DNA of 64,000 nt. It comes from Myxococcales bacterium (GTDB taxonomy: Bacteria; Myxococcota_A; Polyangia; Polyangiales; Polyangiaceae). Each line of letters begins with the position of its first letter. Within the stretch, counting starts at the first letter, position 1. Below are positions 54,366 through 62,633 of the stretch, one piece after another. Location: NCBI GenBank assembly GCA_016712525.1, contig JADJQX010000001.1, positions 868,001 to 932,000 on the forward strand, in the 5' to 3' direction. Both the position numbers and the translations under genes were made by a program. The notes under the pieces were generated by a model, which saw nothing but the letters and a program-made list of their open reading frames with translations, searched no databases and was not told the DNA's origin.

Positions 54366-55904
54366 TCAGGGGAGCGGGACCGCACGAAGGCCCGCGAGGC
54401 CCGTACCTAGGTACACGGTGCGACCCACGACCACGTGTGCCCCGACGTCGCTCGCGATGAGCTTCGAGGCAGCCGGCGCGTCGAGGTCGATCTTCGTCAC
54501 GGTGGACGGAGGCGAGGGCTGGCCGGACACCCGCGCCCCGCTCGCGAACACCACGAAGGCGTTCGTCCCCGGGAGCGGCGAGACGCGCCCCACGTTCGTT
54601 CCGAGCGCGATCTCCGAGCCACCCGCGACGGCACGAGCGCGGAGCTCGTCGTTCGTGACGCCCTCGGGCTCGACGCTGTAGAGCACGTATTTCCCCGACT
54701 CGGTGAAGCCTCGGGGGCTCGCGATGGGCGTCGCGACGAGGGTGGTGGTCGTGAAGGGGGCCTCGAGAGAGACGAGCGAGAGGGCGTAGCTCGTGCGCTT
54801 CTCGAAGCCGCTGTAGCGGCTCACCGAGTCCGTCGCGACGATCGCGTGGCGACCATCGGGAGCGATGGCGAGCACCTCTTTCACGCCGGAAGGAACGAGC
54901 ACCTCGGTGGTCGCAGGGTCCGACGTCGACGCTCGCACGAGCGACTCGCCGCGTGTGGTCGCGAGGAGGAACACGCCGTCGGGTGCGAGGCGAGCCGAGA
55001 CGACGTCGCTCGGGAGCGCCTTCTCCGTAGCGGTGGTCATGTCGACGAGCGTGCCTCCCCCTTGAACCTTCACGGTCAGCGCGTGCTCGCCGCGGGCGCT
55101 CGTGTCGATGCCGGGGCGCACGTCGGCGTGGGTGAACACGGCTTTGCCCGAAGCGTCGATCCCGCGCGCCGTCGCCACCTGATCGGCGGCACCGCAGCTC
55201 GAGGTGAAGAGGCGCGCCCCGACGTAGCGCAGGTCCATCGCGCAGCCCGTCGATACGGCGGGCTCGATCTCCTCGGGGGCATTCGCGGCCGTCGCGGGAG
55301 TGGCGCTCACGATGCGCCCGAGCGTGGAGGGCGCGGTGGACTTCGCCATGAAGGCGACCCGTGAGCCATCCTCGGTCGCCGAGAAGACGAACGGGAGCGA
55401 GCCACCGCCGGGGACGGTCACGCGCCCGTGTGCGGCGGACCAGAAGTGGAGCGTGCCGTGACCGAAGGGCGAGCGCGTCGCCGACCAGTGAGCGACCGTC
55501 CCTCGCGAGGCCATGACGTAGTCCGAGTTGGCCGTCGAAGCGGCGAGCACCTGCGTCGTCTTCTTCGTGGTGTCGTACACCTCGAGCGACTTCGTCGGAG
55601 TGACTCCCTTGTAGTAGGCCACGAAGCCGTCGGTCGTGGCGCCGAGCAGCCGCACGTCGCCGGGAACGACGAGCTCGCCGGGGCCTTGGGGTGTCGGAGG
55701 TGTCGAAGGTGCGGGGGGCGTCGTGGCGGGGGGCCACACCGTGGGAGCAGGGCGGTCCGTGGTCGCCGTGGACCTGGGTGGAACGTCGTCGAACGCGTCG
55801 TCGTTCGACCCGCTGTCGCACCCGACCGCGAGGGCCGAGACGAAGGGGACCACGAGGAGAAGAGGGGCGCGGCGACGGAGCGTGGAGCGGGCTTCGGAGA
55901 GCAT
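54366..55904 (-). CDS. Beta-propeller lipoprotein
   Basis: A 512-residue lipoprotein: signal ending SALAVGC, Pro/Thr linker, then six or so propeller-like blades with a small-small-x-D-G-x-x-V/L-x-Y-aromatic pattern (GATTDGFVAYY, SATEDGSRVAFMA, RLAPDGVFLLATT, AIAPDGRHAIVAT, GFTESGKYVLYSV). This is the TolB/PD40 type of propeller. No catalytic motif. ATG 55904 is preceded, 36 bp upstream, by a perfect palindrome. Runs in the same direction as the CHAT gene and lies 175 bp after it, so co-transcription is possible. Confidence 0.82.
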   Translation of the reverse strand: MLSEARSTLRRRAPLLLVVPFVSALAVGCDSGSNDDAFDDVPPRSTATTDRPAPTVWPPATTPPAPSTPPTPQGPGELVVPGDVRLLGATTDGFVAYYKGVTPTKSLEVYDTTKKTTQVLAASTANSDYVMASRGTVAHWSATRSPFGHGTLHFWSAAHGRVTVPGGGSLPFVFSATEDGSRVAFMAKSTAPSTLGRIVSATPATAANAPEEIEPAVSTGCAMDLRYVGARLFTSSCGAADQVATARGIDASGKAVFTHADVRPGIDTSARGEHALTVKVQGGGTLVDMTTATEKALPSDVVSARLAPDGVFLLATTRGESLVRASTSDPATTEVLVPSGVKEVLAIAPDGRHAIVATDSVSRYSGFEKRTSYALSLVSLEAPFTTTTLVATPIASPRGFTESGKYVLYSVEPEGVTNDELRARAVAGGSEIALGTNVGRVSPLPGTNAFVVFASGARVSGQPSPPSTVTKIDLDAPAASKLIASDVGAHVVVGRTVYLGTGLAGLRAVPLP

Positions 55905-55939
55905 GCGCGCCCTTCAGCAACCGCCATGCCATCGAGGTT

Positions 55940-55956
55940 GAGTGGTTGAACCACTC
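55940..55956. promoter_or_regulatory. Perfect 17-bp palindrome upstream of the propeller gene
   Basis: GAGTGGTTGAACCACTC: 8-bp arms around one base, 36 bp before the start codon. Either an operator for a dimeric regulator or an mRNA hairpin. Confidence 0.45.
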
Positions 55957-56031
55957 GGATTTCGGGGTGCGCGCGAGGGTGCGCGAACGCGAGTTCACGC
56001 GGGGCGCGTGGGGTGTGGCCTCCGGGGCGAG

Positions 56032-56069
56032 GCATCGCCGGCGATGGTTCGAGGCATCGCCGGCGATGC
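56032..56069. repeat. Paired 16-bp palindrome, copy 3
   Basis: GCATCGCCGGCGATGG (56032-56047) and GCATCGCCGGCGATGC (56054-56069), 10 bp past the stop of the CHAT gene. Confidence 0.9.
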
Positions 56070-56079
56070 TTTTCGTGAG

Positions 56080-59000
56080 CTACGTGACACTGCTGGGCAG
56101 CACGCGGATGGCTTCCCGAAGGAAGCTTTCCATGCGTCTCGCTCGGTCGGGTGGCGGGTCCCCGAGCGCACGCAGGAGCCCCGACAGATGGTCTCCCGCG
56201 ACGCTCGCCCAAAGGATCGCAGCCCTCCCCATGAGGGCGCTCGCATACGTGGCGGCCACATCTTCCGGCGTCGCGGCCACCCCCGCCGGCGTCAGCTCGA
56301 GGACCGCCTCGACCAACACCGCGTCGGAGACCATCCACCTCTCGAAGGCATTCGACCGCATGGACCGATAGGGACCGAGCCGGGCGACCTCGAGCAGAAC
56401 GGCCGCCGCACGCGCTCGGTCGACGTCTCTGCCAAGCACCAGATCGATGAGGATTCTGTCGAGCTCGTCGCGGAGCATCTCTCGCTTCACCTTCGAAGCG
56501 GGCGCGCGCGAGCTCTCCGCCACACTCTGCAGGTTCACCGCTCGCACGCCGTCGCCGAGCGCCAGCACGGCGTCCGAATCCGATGCGACCCGCTTCGGCT
56601 TCTTCTCGCCGAGGCTTTTGAGCTTGAGCACAGCGTCGTCTAGATCTCCCCTACGGATCGCGAGCCACGTCATCCTCCGTCGGAACGCCTCCCAGCTGTC
56701 GAGCGAAGGTCCGCCAAGGTAGCTCGTCCACGCCCTCGCTCCATCAGGCAACGAGGATGACCGAGCGAGCCGAGCTTCGGTGTCCCTCCACCACAGGAGC
56801 ACGTCGCGTGGACAGTCGTCTTTCTCGAGCGCCTTGCCGAACTGCGCCAAGGCCTCCTCCATCCAACCCACGTCGCGAAGGAGAATGCCGGCGCGCCGAT
56901 GCCCGACGGCAGTGATCGCCTCCGCCGCACCCAGCGCCTGGAGCGTCGCGGCGCCTATCCTTTGGCGAGCGGAGGGGTCCAAGATTCGAGCGTCCCCATG
57001 AAGGCAGACCAGGTAGTCGACGAGCTCTTCGGCCGATCGAGGTCGAGCTCCGTCACCGAGGCGACGCTCGGGTCTGCCTTCGGGGAACAGGATCGTGCTG
57101 GGCTCGCCGTAGCACTGGTAGGCCGCCCACGTGTCGTCGCCCGGGTGCCCGAGCCGCGCACGCCTCCTCGCGCGACGAACCGCGCGGCCGAAAGTCTCCC
57201 CGCGCAGCAGCTCGTCGTAGAAGGTCTTCGCGAACGTCGCTGCCGCAGCGTCGCCGACCGCCCACCCCGTCACGACGACCACACGCACCCCCGCCCGCAG
57301 GAACGCCTGAGCGACGCTCGACGCCACGCGGGTGCCCTCCGCGAGAGAACGGCCCGAGAAACACGCGTTGAGAAAGGCGAGCTGCGGGACCTCCGTCATG
57401 CGTTCGACGAGACGCGGACCGTCCCAGAAGTTATCGCCGAGGTACAGCTCGCCGACACCGGCCTCGTTCACACGGCCGTGGGTCGCGAAGTGAACGACAC
57501 GGTACGCCTTGCTGACCTCGCTCAGCGCCGAGAGGGGACCTTTGCCCACGAGGTGCGTGACTCCCCATGTGGGCCCGGGAGCCCGGGCGAACGCCGACGC
57601 GACCTCATTCGCTTCGGCCGCCGCGCCCGGAAGGTCGGGCAGATCGCCGACTTGTGGGTTCCCCACGACGAGCGCGAGCGGCGAAGCGCACGCTACCACG
57701 GCGTCGTTCACGACGCGTTCGGTGAGGACGCGCACCACCTCGTCCCGCGGCGACGCGACGCCGTCGACCACGTCGGGCAGTAGGAGCTCCCATGGAATCG
57801 CTGCTGCCCGCGCATCGACGTCGAGCACGAGCCCTTGACCGTCGTCGATCGCGAGACGGAGGCGACGGTTCGTGATCGCAGCGTACAGGTCTTCCGCAGC
57901 AGTCGCGCGGTCAAGCGACTCGTCGGCCAAGGCTTCCGCGGAGGCGAGCACCGAGAGAGGAACGTCGATGAGACTGCGGCACCGCGCCGCCGTCCCTTGC
58001 CCCGTCACCACGGTCAGTCGCAACGACGTCGCGCGGACGCGACCGTCGATCTGTATGCGAGACCACGTCTCCCAAGCCCCTTCGGAGGCGGTGCGGTAGC
58101 CGTAGAACCCCTCCGTCGTGCGCATCGGCTCGATCGCGTCGACCTCGCCCCGATCGACCTCGAACGAGAACCACTGCACGACGTTCCGCAGCGAGGCCGC
58201 AAACCGGTTGGCGAGATCCCGGTACGGCTCACACACCTCCACGCACGCGATGCGCCTGCCCTTCCCGGCAGACGCCACCGCGCGGTTCGTGAGCACCGAA
58301 GCCTCGATGAGCGCGACGAACGCCTCCTCCGGTCCGAGAGCGCTCTGCCCTTCTACGCTCGGGACCTCGAACGACAGGGTGACATCGACGGCCCCACCGG
58401 AACCGCACGACCAGGAGGTCAATGCACGACGCACGGCCCCTCGAAGCCCTCGCTTCGTGAGGCGGCTCCGCAGCCCCACGTGGACGAGCAACATGGCCGG
58501 CGCTCCCTCGGCCGGGTCCTCCGGAAGGAGCGTGTACGCGCCGGCACAGGTGGGCCACGCTGCCGTGCCGCGAAGGGCGCCGAGTCGATTCCGATAGATA
58601 CGGTCGAGCGCCGAGCCGGACTCGGACAAAGGCTCTCCAGAAAAGACCGGCAAGACCAGGACACCCTGCCCGGTGTAGAGCGCCCCATGGACGATCCGAG
58701 GCCTGAGCGGGATCGAGGGGATCGAGGGGTCTGCGGGATGTGCATCTTCGGTCAACGCCTTGAACGTCGATGGCCGAGCGCCCGAAGAGAACGCCCCCGG
58801 TAGGGGGACGCTGCCGAACGCAGCCGCCAAGAGACTCTCGTCGAGCGGCGCGGCCGAGGGACGCTCCTTCCGCAACGGAACCTTCGCCGCTTCGGAGACG
58901 CTCGAGGAGCGCCAGGCTCGCCCCGCCAGCATGTCCAGGATGGCCCTGGGCTCGATCCTGTACGGCATCGCACCGTGCTCGGCGTCGGCGTAGTGGTACT

Positions 59001-61296
59001 GCACCGATGGTATGCCCGCGGCCGACGACCATGGCACGGTGCCATCTCCCGAAGGTGTCGTCGAGAGGTCGAGGTCCGAAGGAGAAGCCCCGAGCACACC
59101 GTCGGGAGTCCGGTCGGCCTTCCCGAACACGTAGTGCGTCGTGATCCCGAACGGGTCCTCGGCGAGCCACGCGTCGCGTTTCTGCCAGAACACCTCCGCC
59201 GCGCTCTTCGCGTCGGGGTCTACGCGGCATAGGTCGAGCGCCAGGCGCGCGTTGTGCGACCTCGGGTCGAGGAGCTCGACGAGCCCCGGAAACGAACGCA
59301 CGATCGCGCGCGCGTCGTGGAGCGGACCATCGAACGCGTCGAGCATCGCGAGGAGCCGATGACGCCCCGAAAGCACGAGGAGCGGCTCGATGGCCCCACG
59401 AAGTGGCGTACCGAGCATCACGAACCGGGAGTCACGCTCTTGAAGCCGCTTCTTCAGCTCGGGCGCCAGGTTGAGCATCGCCGTGACCACGAGCCCGCCC
59501 ATCGAGTGAGCAACGAAGTGCACGGGGCCGAGCGTCTGGGCGAGGCGCGTCTCGACCGCGGTCTTCAGCGCTTCTGCCGATTCGAGGATGCTCTTCCGCC
59601 AGTCGTACTCCCAGGGGATGCTGGTGTACGACTCGGAGAGCGCGTCGTGGAGCGAGCCGTAGTAGGGCGCGAGCACGGAGAGGGCGCCGACCTTCGAGTC
59701 ACCAAGTCCGTCTTTGGCCAGGTCCAGATCGTCGAATCGGCCGCGACGAAGCTTCCACACGTTGATCCAAATCGGATCGGCGGCGTTTGTGCCAAGCGTG
59801 CTCCCCATGATGCCTGGCAGGAGGAAGACCGTCTCCTTCGCATCACCGTCGTCCGGCCCCTGCTCCACGAGCACGGTCGCGGTGCCCACCGCGTTGGCCA
59901 CGAGCTTGGGCACGACGCCGCGCCTCGTGTCGTCGTCCAGCAGCGCGCGTGCCGCTTCGGGATGGGTGAAGTAGCCGAAGTGGTGGGAGCTCGAATCGGC
60001 GATCGCGACGACCCGCTCACGCACGGCATCGGCAGACTCGGAGGGGGGCGCCAGCCACATCGACGCCGTGGGAACCACCAGGTCGTTCGGCTCCCCGTAG
60101 AAATAGTCCACGGCCAACATGCCCGCTCGGGCGAGCAGTCCGGTCGGGCGAAAGGTACCGGCGACGGCCAACGTGCGGGTGGCAGAGGCCGGGCCGCGGC
60201 GTTGCAGCGCGCCAACCAGCGCGCCCTGGGGATCCATGGCCACGAGCCCCGGCACAGTCCGCGGGTCGTTCGTGCGCCGCAAGATCTCGAGCACCACGCG
60301 CTTCGCGAGCCCGAGGGCCAGCGACGGCCCGGGGACGAGCGCCGAGGCCGCCTCGAGCACGATCGACAGGTACGTGTTGAGCCGCTTCCCGGCGAGCGGC
60401 GTGCCCCCCACGGGCGAGCCGACACGAACGTGTCGACGTACGCGGATGTGCTTCGCCTCGAGGGTGGCGCGGAGCTTCGAGAGCGCAGCGCATTCCGCCT
60501 GGTAGGCCTCTCTTCGGCGCTCGACCTGCGCGCGGTCGACCGTCGCCTCCACGCGTTTCATCCATCTCTCGAACCGGCCTCCTTCTTCCGAGAGAGAGAG
60601 GTCTTGAGGCGGCCAAGCGAGGAGCTCCCCGATGAGGCCACCGCGGGAGTAGCTGAGGATGTCGAGCTGCGCTCCGGGGGCCAATTGTTCGACGAGCGTG
60701 AGCGCGTTGGTGATCGGGCTCTCGCTCATCGTCGCCGACGCGAACGCGAACACCCGATCGGGATAGCGGGAGACGATCTCGGTCCACATCGGAGAGGAGC
60801 CGAGGTGCCGAAAGCTGTGCTCGGGCAACGAGAACGCGCCGTGCAAGAGGAGGAGCGCGGGGGCCTCACCCTCGATGCCCTTGCGCGTCCAGCGCTCGGG
60901 GGCCTGAAACGCCGACGCCTCTGGGGACACCTGGAAGAGCCCGAACCGGCTCGAGACAGCCTGCTCGACGGCCTTCACGGCCGCGTCGACCCCTTGGCCC
61001 ACGATCTCGTCGAGCCCGGCGAGGGCGAGGTGCTCGATGACGAGGTCCGAAGCGCCAGAGCTCCGTCGGCCCCGTCGAAGCAGCTGCGCCGTCGCGTCGA
61101 GGTCCGCGACGCGGCAGTACAGCGCGCCTCCACCGACGACGTCGGCGACACGCAGGAGCTCGTCGCTCCCAAGCTCCTTCGCCGCGGCGAGGGGGCTACT
61201 GCCTCGCTTCGCACCCGTGAGGGGTGTCGTGCGCAGCGTCCCAAGCCCTTCCCCAAGCTCCTCGACCCGCTCGCCACGTGAGCGCGACATAGCCAT
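56080..61296 (-). CDS. Two alpha/beta-hydrolase domains fused to a CHAT protease
   Basis: A 1738-residue cytoplasmic protein, no signal or span. Domain 1 (about 145-450): LLLLHGAF, Ser217 in SYSRGG, Asp405 in PNDLVVP, His438/439 in SSSHHFGYF. Domain 2 (about 488-790): LLPGIMGSTLG, Ser598 in AHSMGG, Asp751 in SGDGTVPW and His774, an LCAT/phospholipase-like layout. A linker domain without known motifs follows (860-1100). The CHAT caspase-like protease (about 1110-1405) has His1273 in HFATHGR and Cys1312 in LNACFSG, both intact. A helical TPR-like tail ends the chain. CHAT proteases act as effectors in several bacterial immune systems; a lipase-protease suicide effector is inference. HipA lies 62 bp upstream. 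Confidence 0.9.
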   Translation of the reverse strand: MAMSRSRGERVEELGEGLGTLRTTPLTGAKRGSSPLAAAKELGSDELLRVADVVGGGALYCRVADLDATAQLLRRGRRSSGASDLVIEHLALAGLDEIVGQGVDAAVKAVEQAVSSRFGLFQVSPEASAFQAPERWTRKGIEGEAPALLLLHGAFSLPEHSFRHLGSSPMWTEIVSRYPDRVFAFASATMSESPITNALTLVEQLAPGAQLDILSYSRGGLIGELLAWPPQDLSLSEEGGRFERWMKRVEATVDRAQVERRREAYQAECAALSKLRATLEAKHIRVRRHVRVGSPVGGTPLAGKRLNTYLSIVLEAASALVPGPSLALGLAKRVVLEILRRTNDPRTVPGLVAMDPQGALVGALQRRGPASATRTLAVAGTFRPTGLLARAGMLAVDYFYGEPNDLVVPTASMWLAPPSESADAVRERVVAIADSSSHHFGYFTHPEAARALLDDDTRRGVVPKLVANAVGTATVLVEQGPDDGDAKETVFLLPGIMGSTLGTNAADPIWINVWKLRRGRFDDLDLAKDGLGDSKVGALSVLAPYYGSLHDALSESYTSIPWEYDWRKSILESAEALKTAVETRLAQTLGPVHFVAHSMGGLVVTAMLNLAPELKKRLQERDSRFVMLGTPLRGAIEPLLVLSGRHRLLAMLDAFDGPLHDARAIVRSFPGLVELLDPRSHNARLALDLCRVDPDAKSAAEVFWQKRDAWLAEDPFGITTHYVFGKADRTPDGVLGASPSDLDLSTTPSGDGTVPWSSAAGIPSVQYHYADAEHGAMPYRIEPRAILDMLAGRAWRSSSVSEAAKVPLRKERPSAAPLDESLLAAAFGSVPLPGAFSSGARPSTFKALTEDAHPADPSIPSIPLRPRIVHGALYTGQGVLVLPVFSGEPLSESGSALDRIYRNRLGALRGTAAWPTCAGAYTLLPEDPAEGAPAMLLVHVGLRSRLTKRGLRGAVRRALTSWSCGSGGAVDVTLSFEVPSVEGQSALGPEEAFVALIEASVLTNRAVASAGKGRRIACVEVCEPYRDLANRFAASLRNVVQWFSFEVDRGEVDAIEPMRTTEGFYGYRTASEGAWETWSRIQIDGRVRATSLRLTVVTGQGTAARCRSLIDVPLSVLASAEALADESLDRATAAEDLYAAITNRRLRLAIDDGQGLVLDVDARAAAIPWELLLPDVVDGVASPRDEVVRVLTERVVNDAVVACASPLALVVGNPQVGDLPDLPGAAAEANEVASAFARAPGPTWGVTHLVGKGPLSALSEVSKAYRVVHFATHGRVNEAGVGELYLGDNFWDGPRLVERMTEVPQLAFLNACFSGRSLAEGTRVASSVAQAFLRAGVRVVVVTGWAVGDAAAATFAKTFYDELLRGETFGRAVRRARRRARLGHPGDDTWAAYQCYGEPSTILFPEGRPERRLGDGARPRSAEELVDYLVCLHGDARILDPSARQRIGAATLQALGAAEAITAVGHRRAGILLRDVGWMEEALAQFGKALEKDDCPRDVLLWWRDTEARLARSSSLPDGARAWTSYLGGPSLDSWEAFRRRMTWLAIRRGDLDDAVLKLKSLGEKKPKRVASDSDAVLALGDGVRAVNLQSVAESSRAPASKVKREMLRDELDRILIDLVLGRDVDRARAAAVLLEVARLGPYRSMRSNAFERWMVSDAVLVEAVLELTPAGVAATPEDVAATYASALMGRAAILWASVAGDHLSGLLRALGDPPPDRARRMESFLREAIRVLPSSVT

Positions 61297-61358
61297 CCCA
61301 CCACCTCCGATCCCTCGAGGCTATGGGCGAACGACTTAGGACGGAACGAATTTCTCGA

Positions 61359-62633
61359 TCATCGCCGCAAGTCGCCGAGCTTCGCGAGGAGCGGCGTGCT
61401 CGCCCAGTGCTCGACGAGGCCCTCGTGCATCGGCGCCGGTACGACCGAACCGACGCTTGCGTAGGCCGAGCGGGCGCGAGTGATGCCCTCGAGCAGCTCG
61501 TCACGGAACCAGGAGGCGCGGGCAGCCTTCGCGGCGTGGGCGACGGCCTCGTCGTCCAGAAGGCGGAAGCGATGGGTGCTCCCGAACGCGAGGGGGAGCG
61601 TCGGCCCACCTGCCAAGGCCCAACCGAAGTGCTCCCTCCACGCGACTGTGGCGACCTGGTCGTAGCACGGGGAGAGCTTGGGTCGGGGGGCGCCAGCGGG
61701 CCAAACGAACGCCCAGTTCTTGAGGTGCGCGTCGTTGTTTCCCGACGCGAGGACGAAGCCGAGGCGACGTGTCGCTTCGCGCGCTTCCTCGTCCCCCGCT
61801 TGGTCTGCGACGAAGGCGACGAGGCTCCCAGCACCGAACGTCCCGCGCTCGAGCACGCCGTATTTGTGCCTCGGCGCGAGGCCCAACGCCTGGCAGAGAT
61901 CCTCCACGTGAAGCTTCGTGCCCGAGGGCGAGCGATCGAACCGTTCGATGGCGAACGCCGTGCCGTCCTCTGGCACCCACCCCGGGTCGATGCCGCTGAG
62001 GAGCTTGGTGGACACGATCTCGTGCGCGGGCACCTCCAGCCCGGAGGCACGCGTCCACGCCATCGTCGCGCGCTCGACCTCCACGAGGCTCGCCTCGCCT
62101 CCCGAGCCGGAGAACGCTCCGGGGAGCTTCACGAGGTACTGCCGTGCCCCCTTCGTGGCTCCGAGGACGAAGCCGCTCCGAACGAGCGACATCGAGAATT
62201 TGAGCTGCATGCCGGCCACGGAGGAGAACCGGAGGCGATCGTCCGTCGCGGACGGAGCCTCGAGCTCGGGGCCGGAGTCGCTCGTGTCGACGGGGCGAGC
62301 TTCGACGCCGCCGGGGAGATCGTGGCCGAGGGCAGCCAGAAGGCGGAACGACTGGGTCTCCCGAATGCCGAGCCGCGCACAGAGGTACTGCCTGAGCTTC
62401 TTCGGCGCGTGAGGATCGTACTCCGGGAGCAGGTTCTCGAACCATGCCGGCATGGTGCCGCCGGCCTCGACGAGCGTGCTCCGCAGCGGAACGTGGGCCG
62501 ACAACCGGGGAACGTTCTCCTTCGCCCAGGCCTCGTCGGGCGTCCAAACCACGCGGCCGTCCCGGTGATGCTCGAGGTGCCCGACCGTCCTCCCGGGGAG
62601 CGTCACGCGCAGTCGCGTCACGCGCGCGCTCAC
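61359..62633 (-). CDS. HipA-family Ser/Thr kinase toxin
   Basis: A 424-residue HipA homologue. The N-terminal couple_hipA part ends near WFENLLPE; the kinase core shows the HipA pattern: AGMQLKFS, YLVKLPG, AFAIERFDR, and the catalytic N-x-D-x-H-x-K-N motif at 299-306 (Asp301), then LSPCYDQ. HipA phosphorylates glutamyl-tRNA synthetase or other translation targets and is normally neutralised by a HipB-type HTH antitoxin encoded directly upstream. No HipB is visible; instead the upstream neighbour is a DUF262 gene whose stop overlaps this GTG start (GTGA). Confidence 0.92.
   Translation of the reverse strand: MSARVTRLRVTLPGRTVGHLEHHRDGRVVWTPDEAWAKENVPRLSAHVPLRSTLVEAGGTMPAWFENLLPEYDPHAPKKLRQYLCARLGIRETQSFRLLAALGHDLPGGVEARPVDTSDSGPELEAPSATDDRLRFSSVAGMQLKFSMSLVRSGFVLGATKGARQYLVKLPGAFSGSGGEASLVEVERATMAWTRASGLEVPAHEIVSTKLLSGIDPGWVPEDGTAFAIERFDRSPSGTKLHVEDLCQALGLAPRHKYGVLERGTFGAGSLVAFVADQAGDEEAREATRRLGFVLASGNNDAHLKNWAFVWPAGAPRPKLSPCYDQVATVAWREHFGWALAGGPTLPLAFGSTHRFRLLDDEAVAHAAKAARASWFRDELLEGITRARSAYASVGSVVPAPMHEGLVEHWASTPLLAKLGDLRR

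Noticed and set aside
59254..61281. 675-codon plus-strand frame opposite the CHAT gene
   Set aside because: Arg/His/Glu-rich shadow without motifs; the minus strand carries three catalytic domains.
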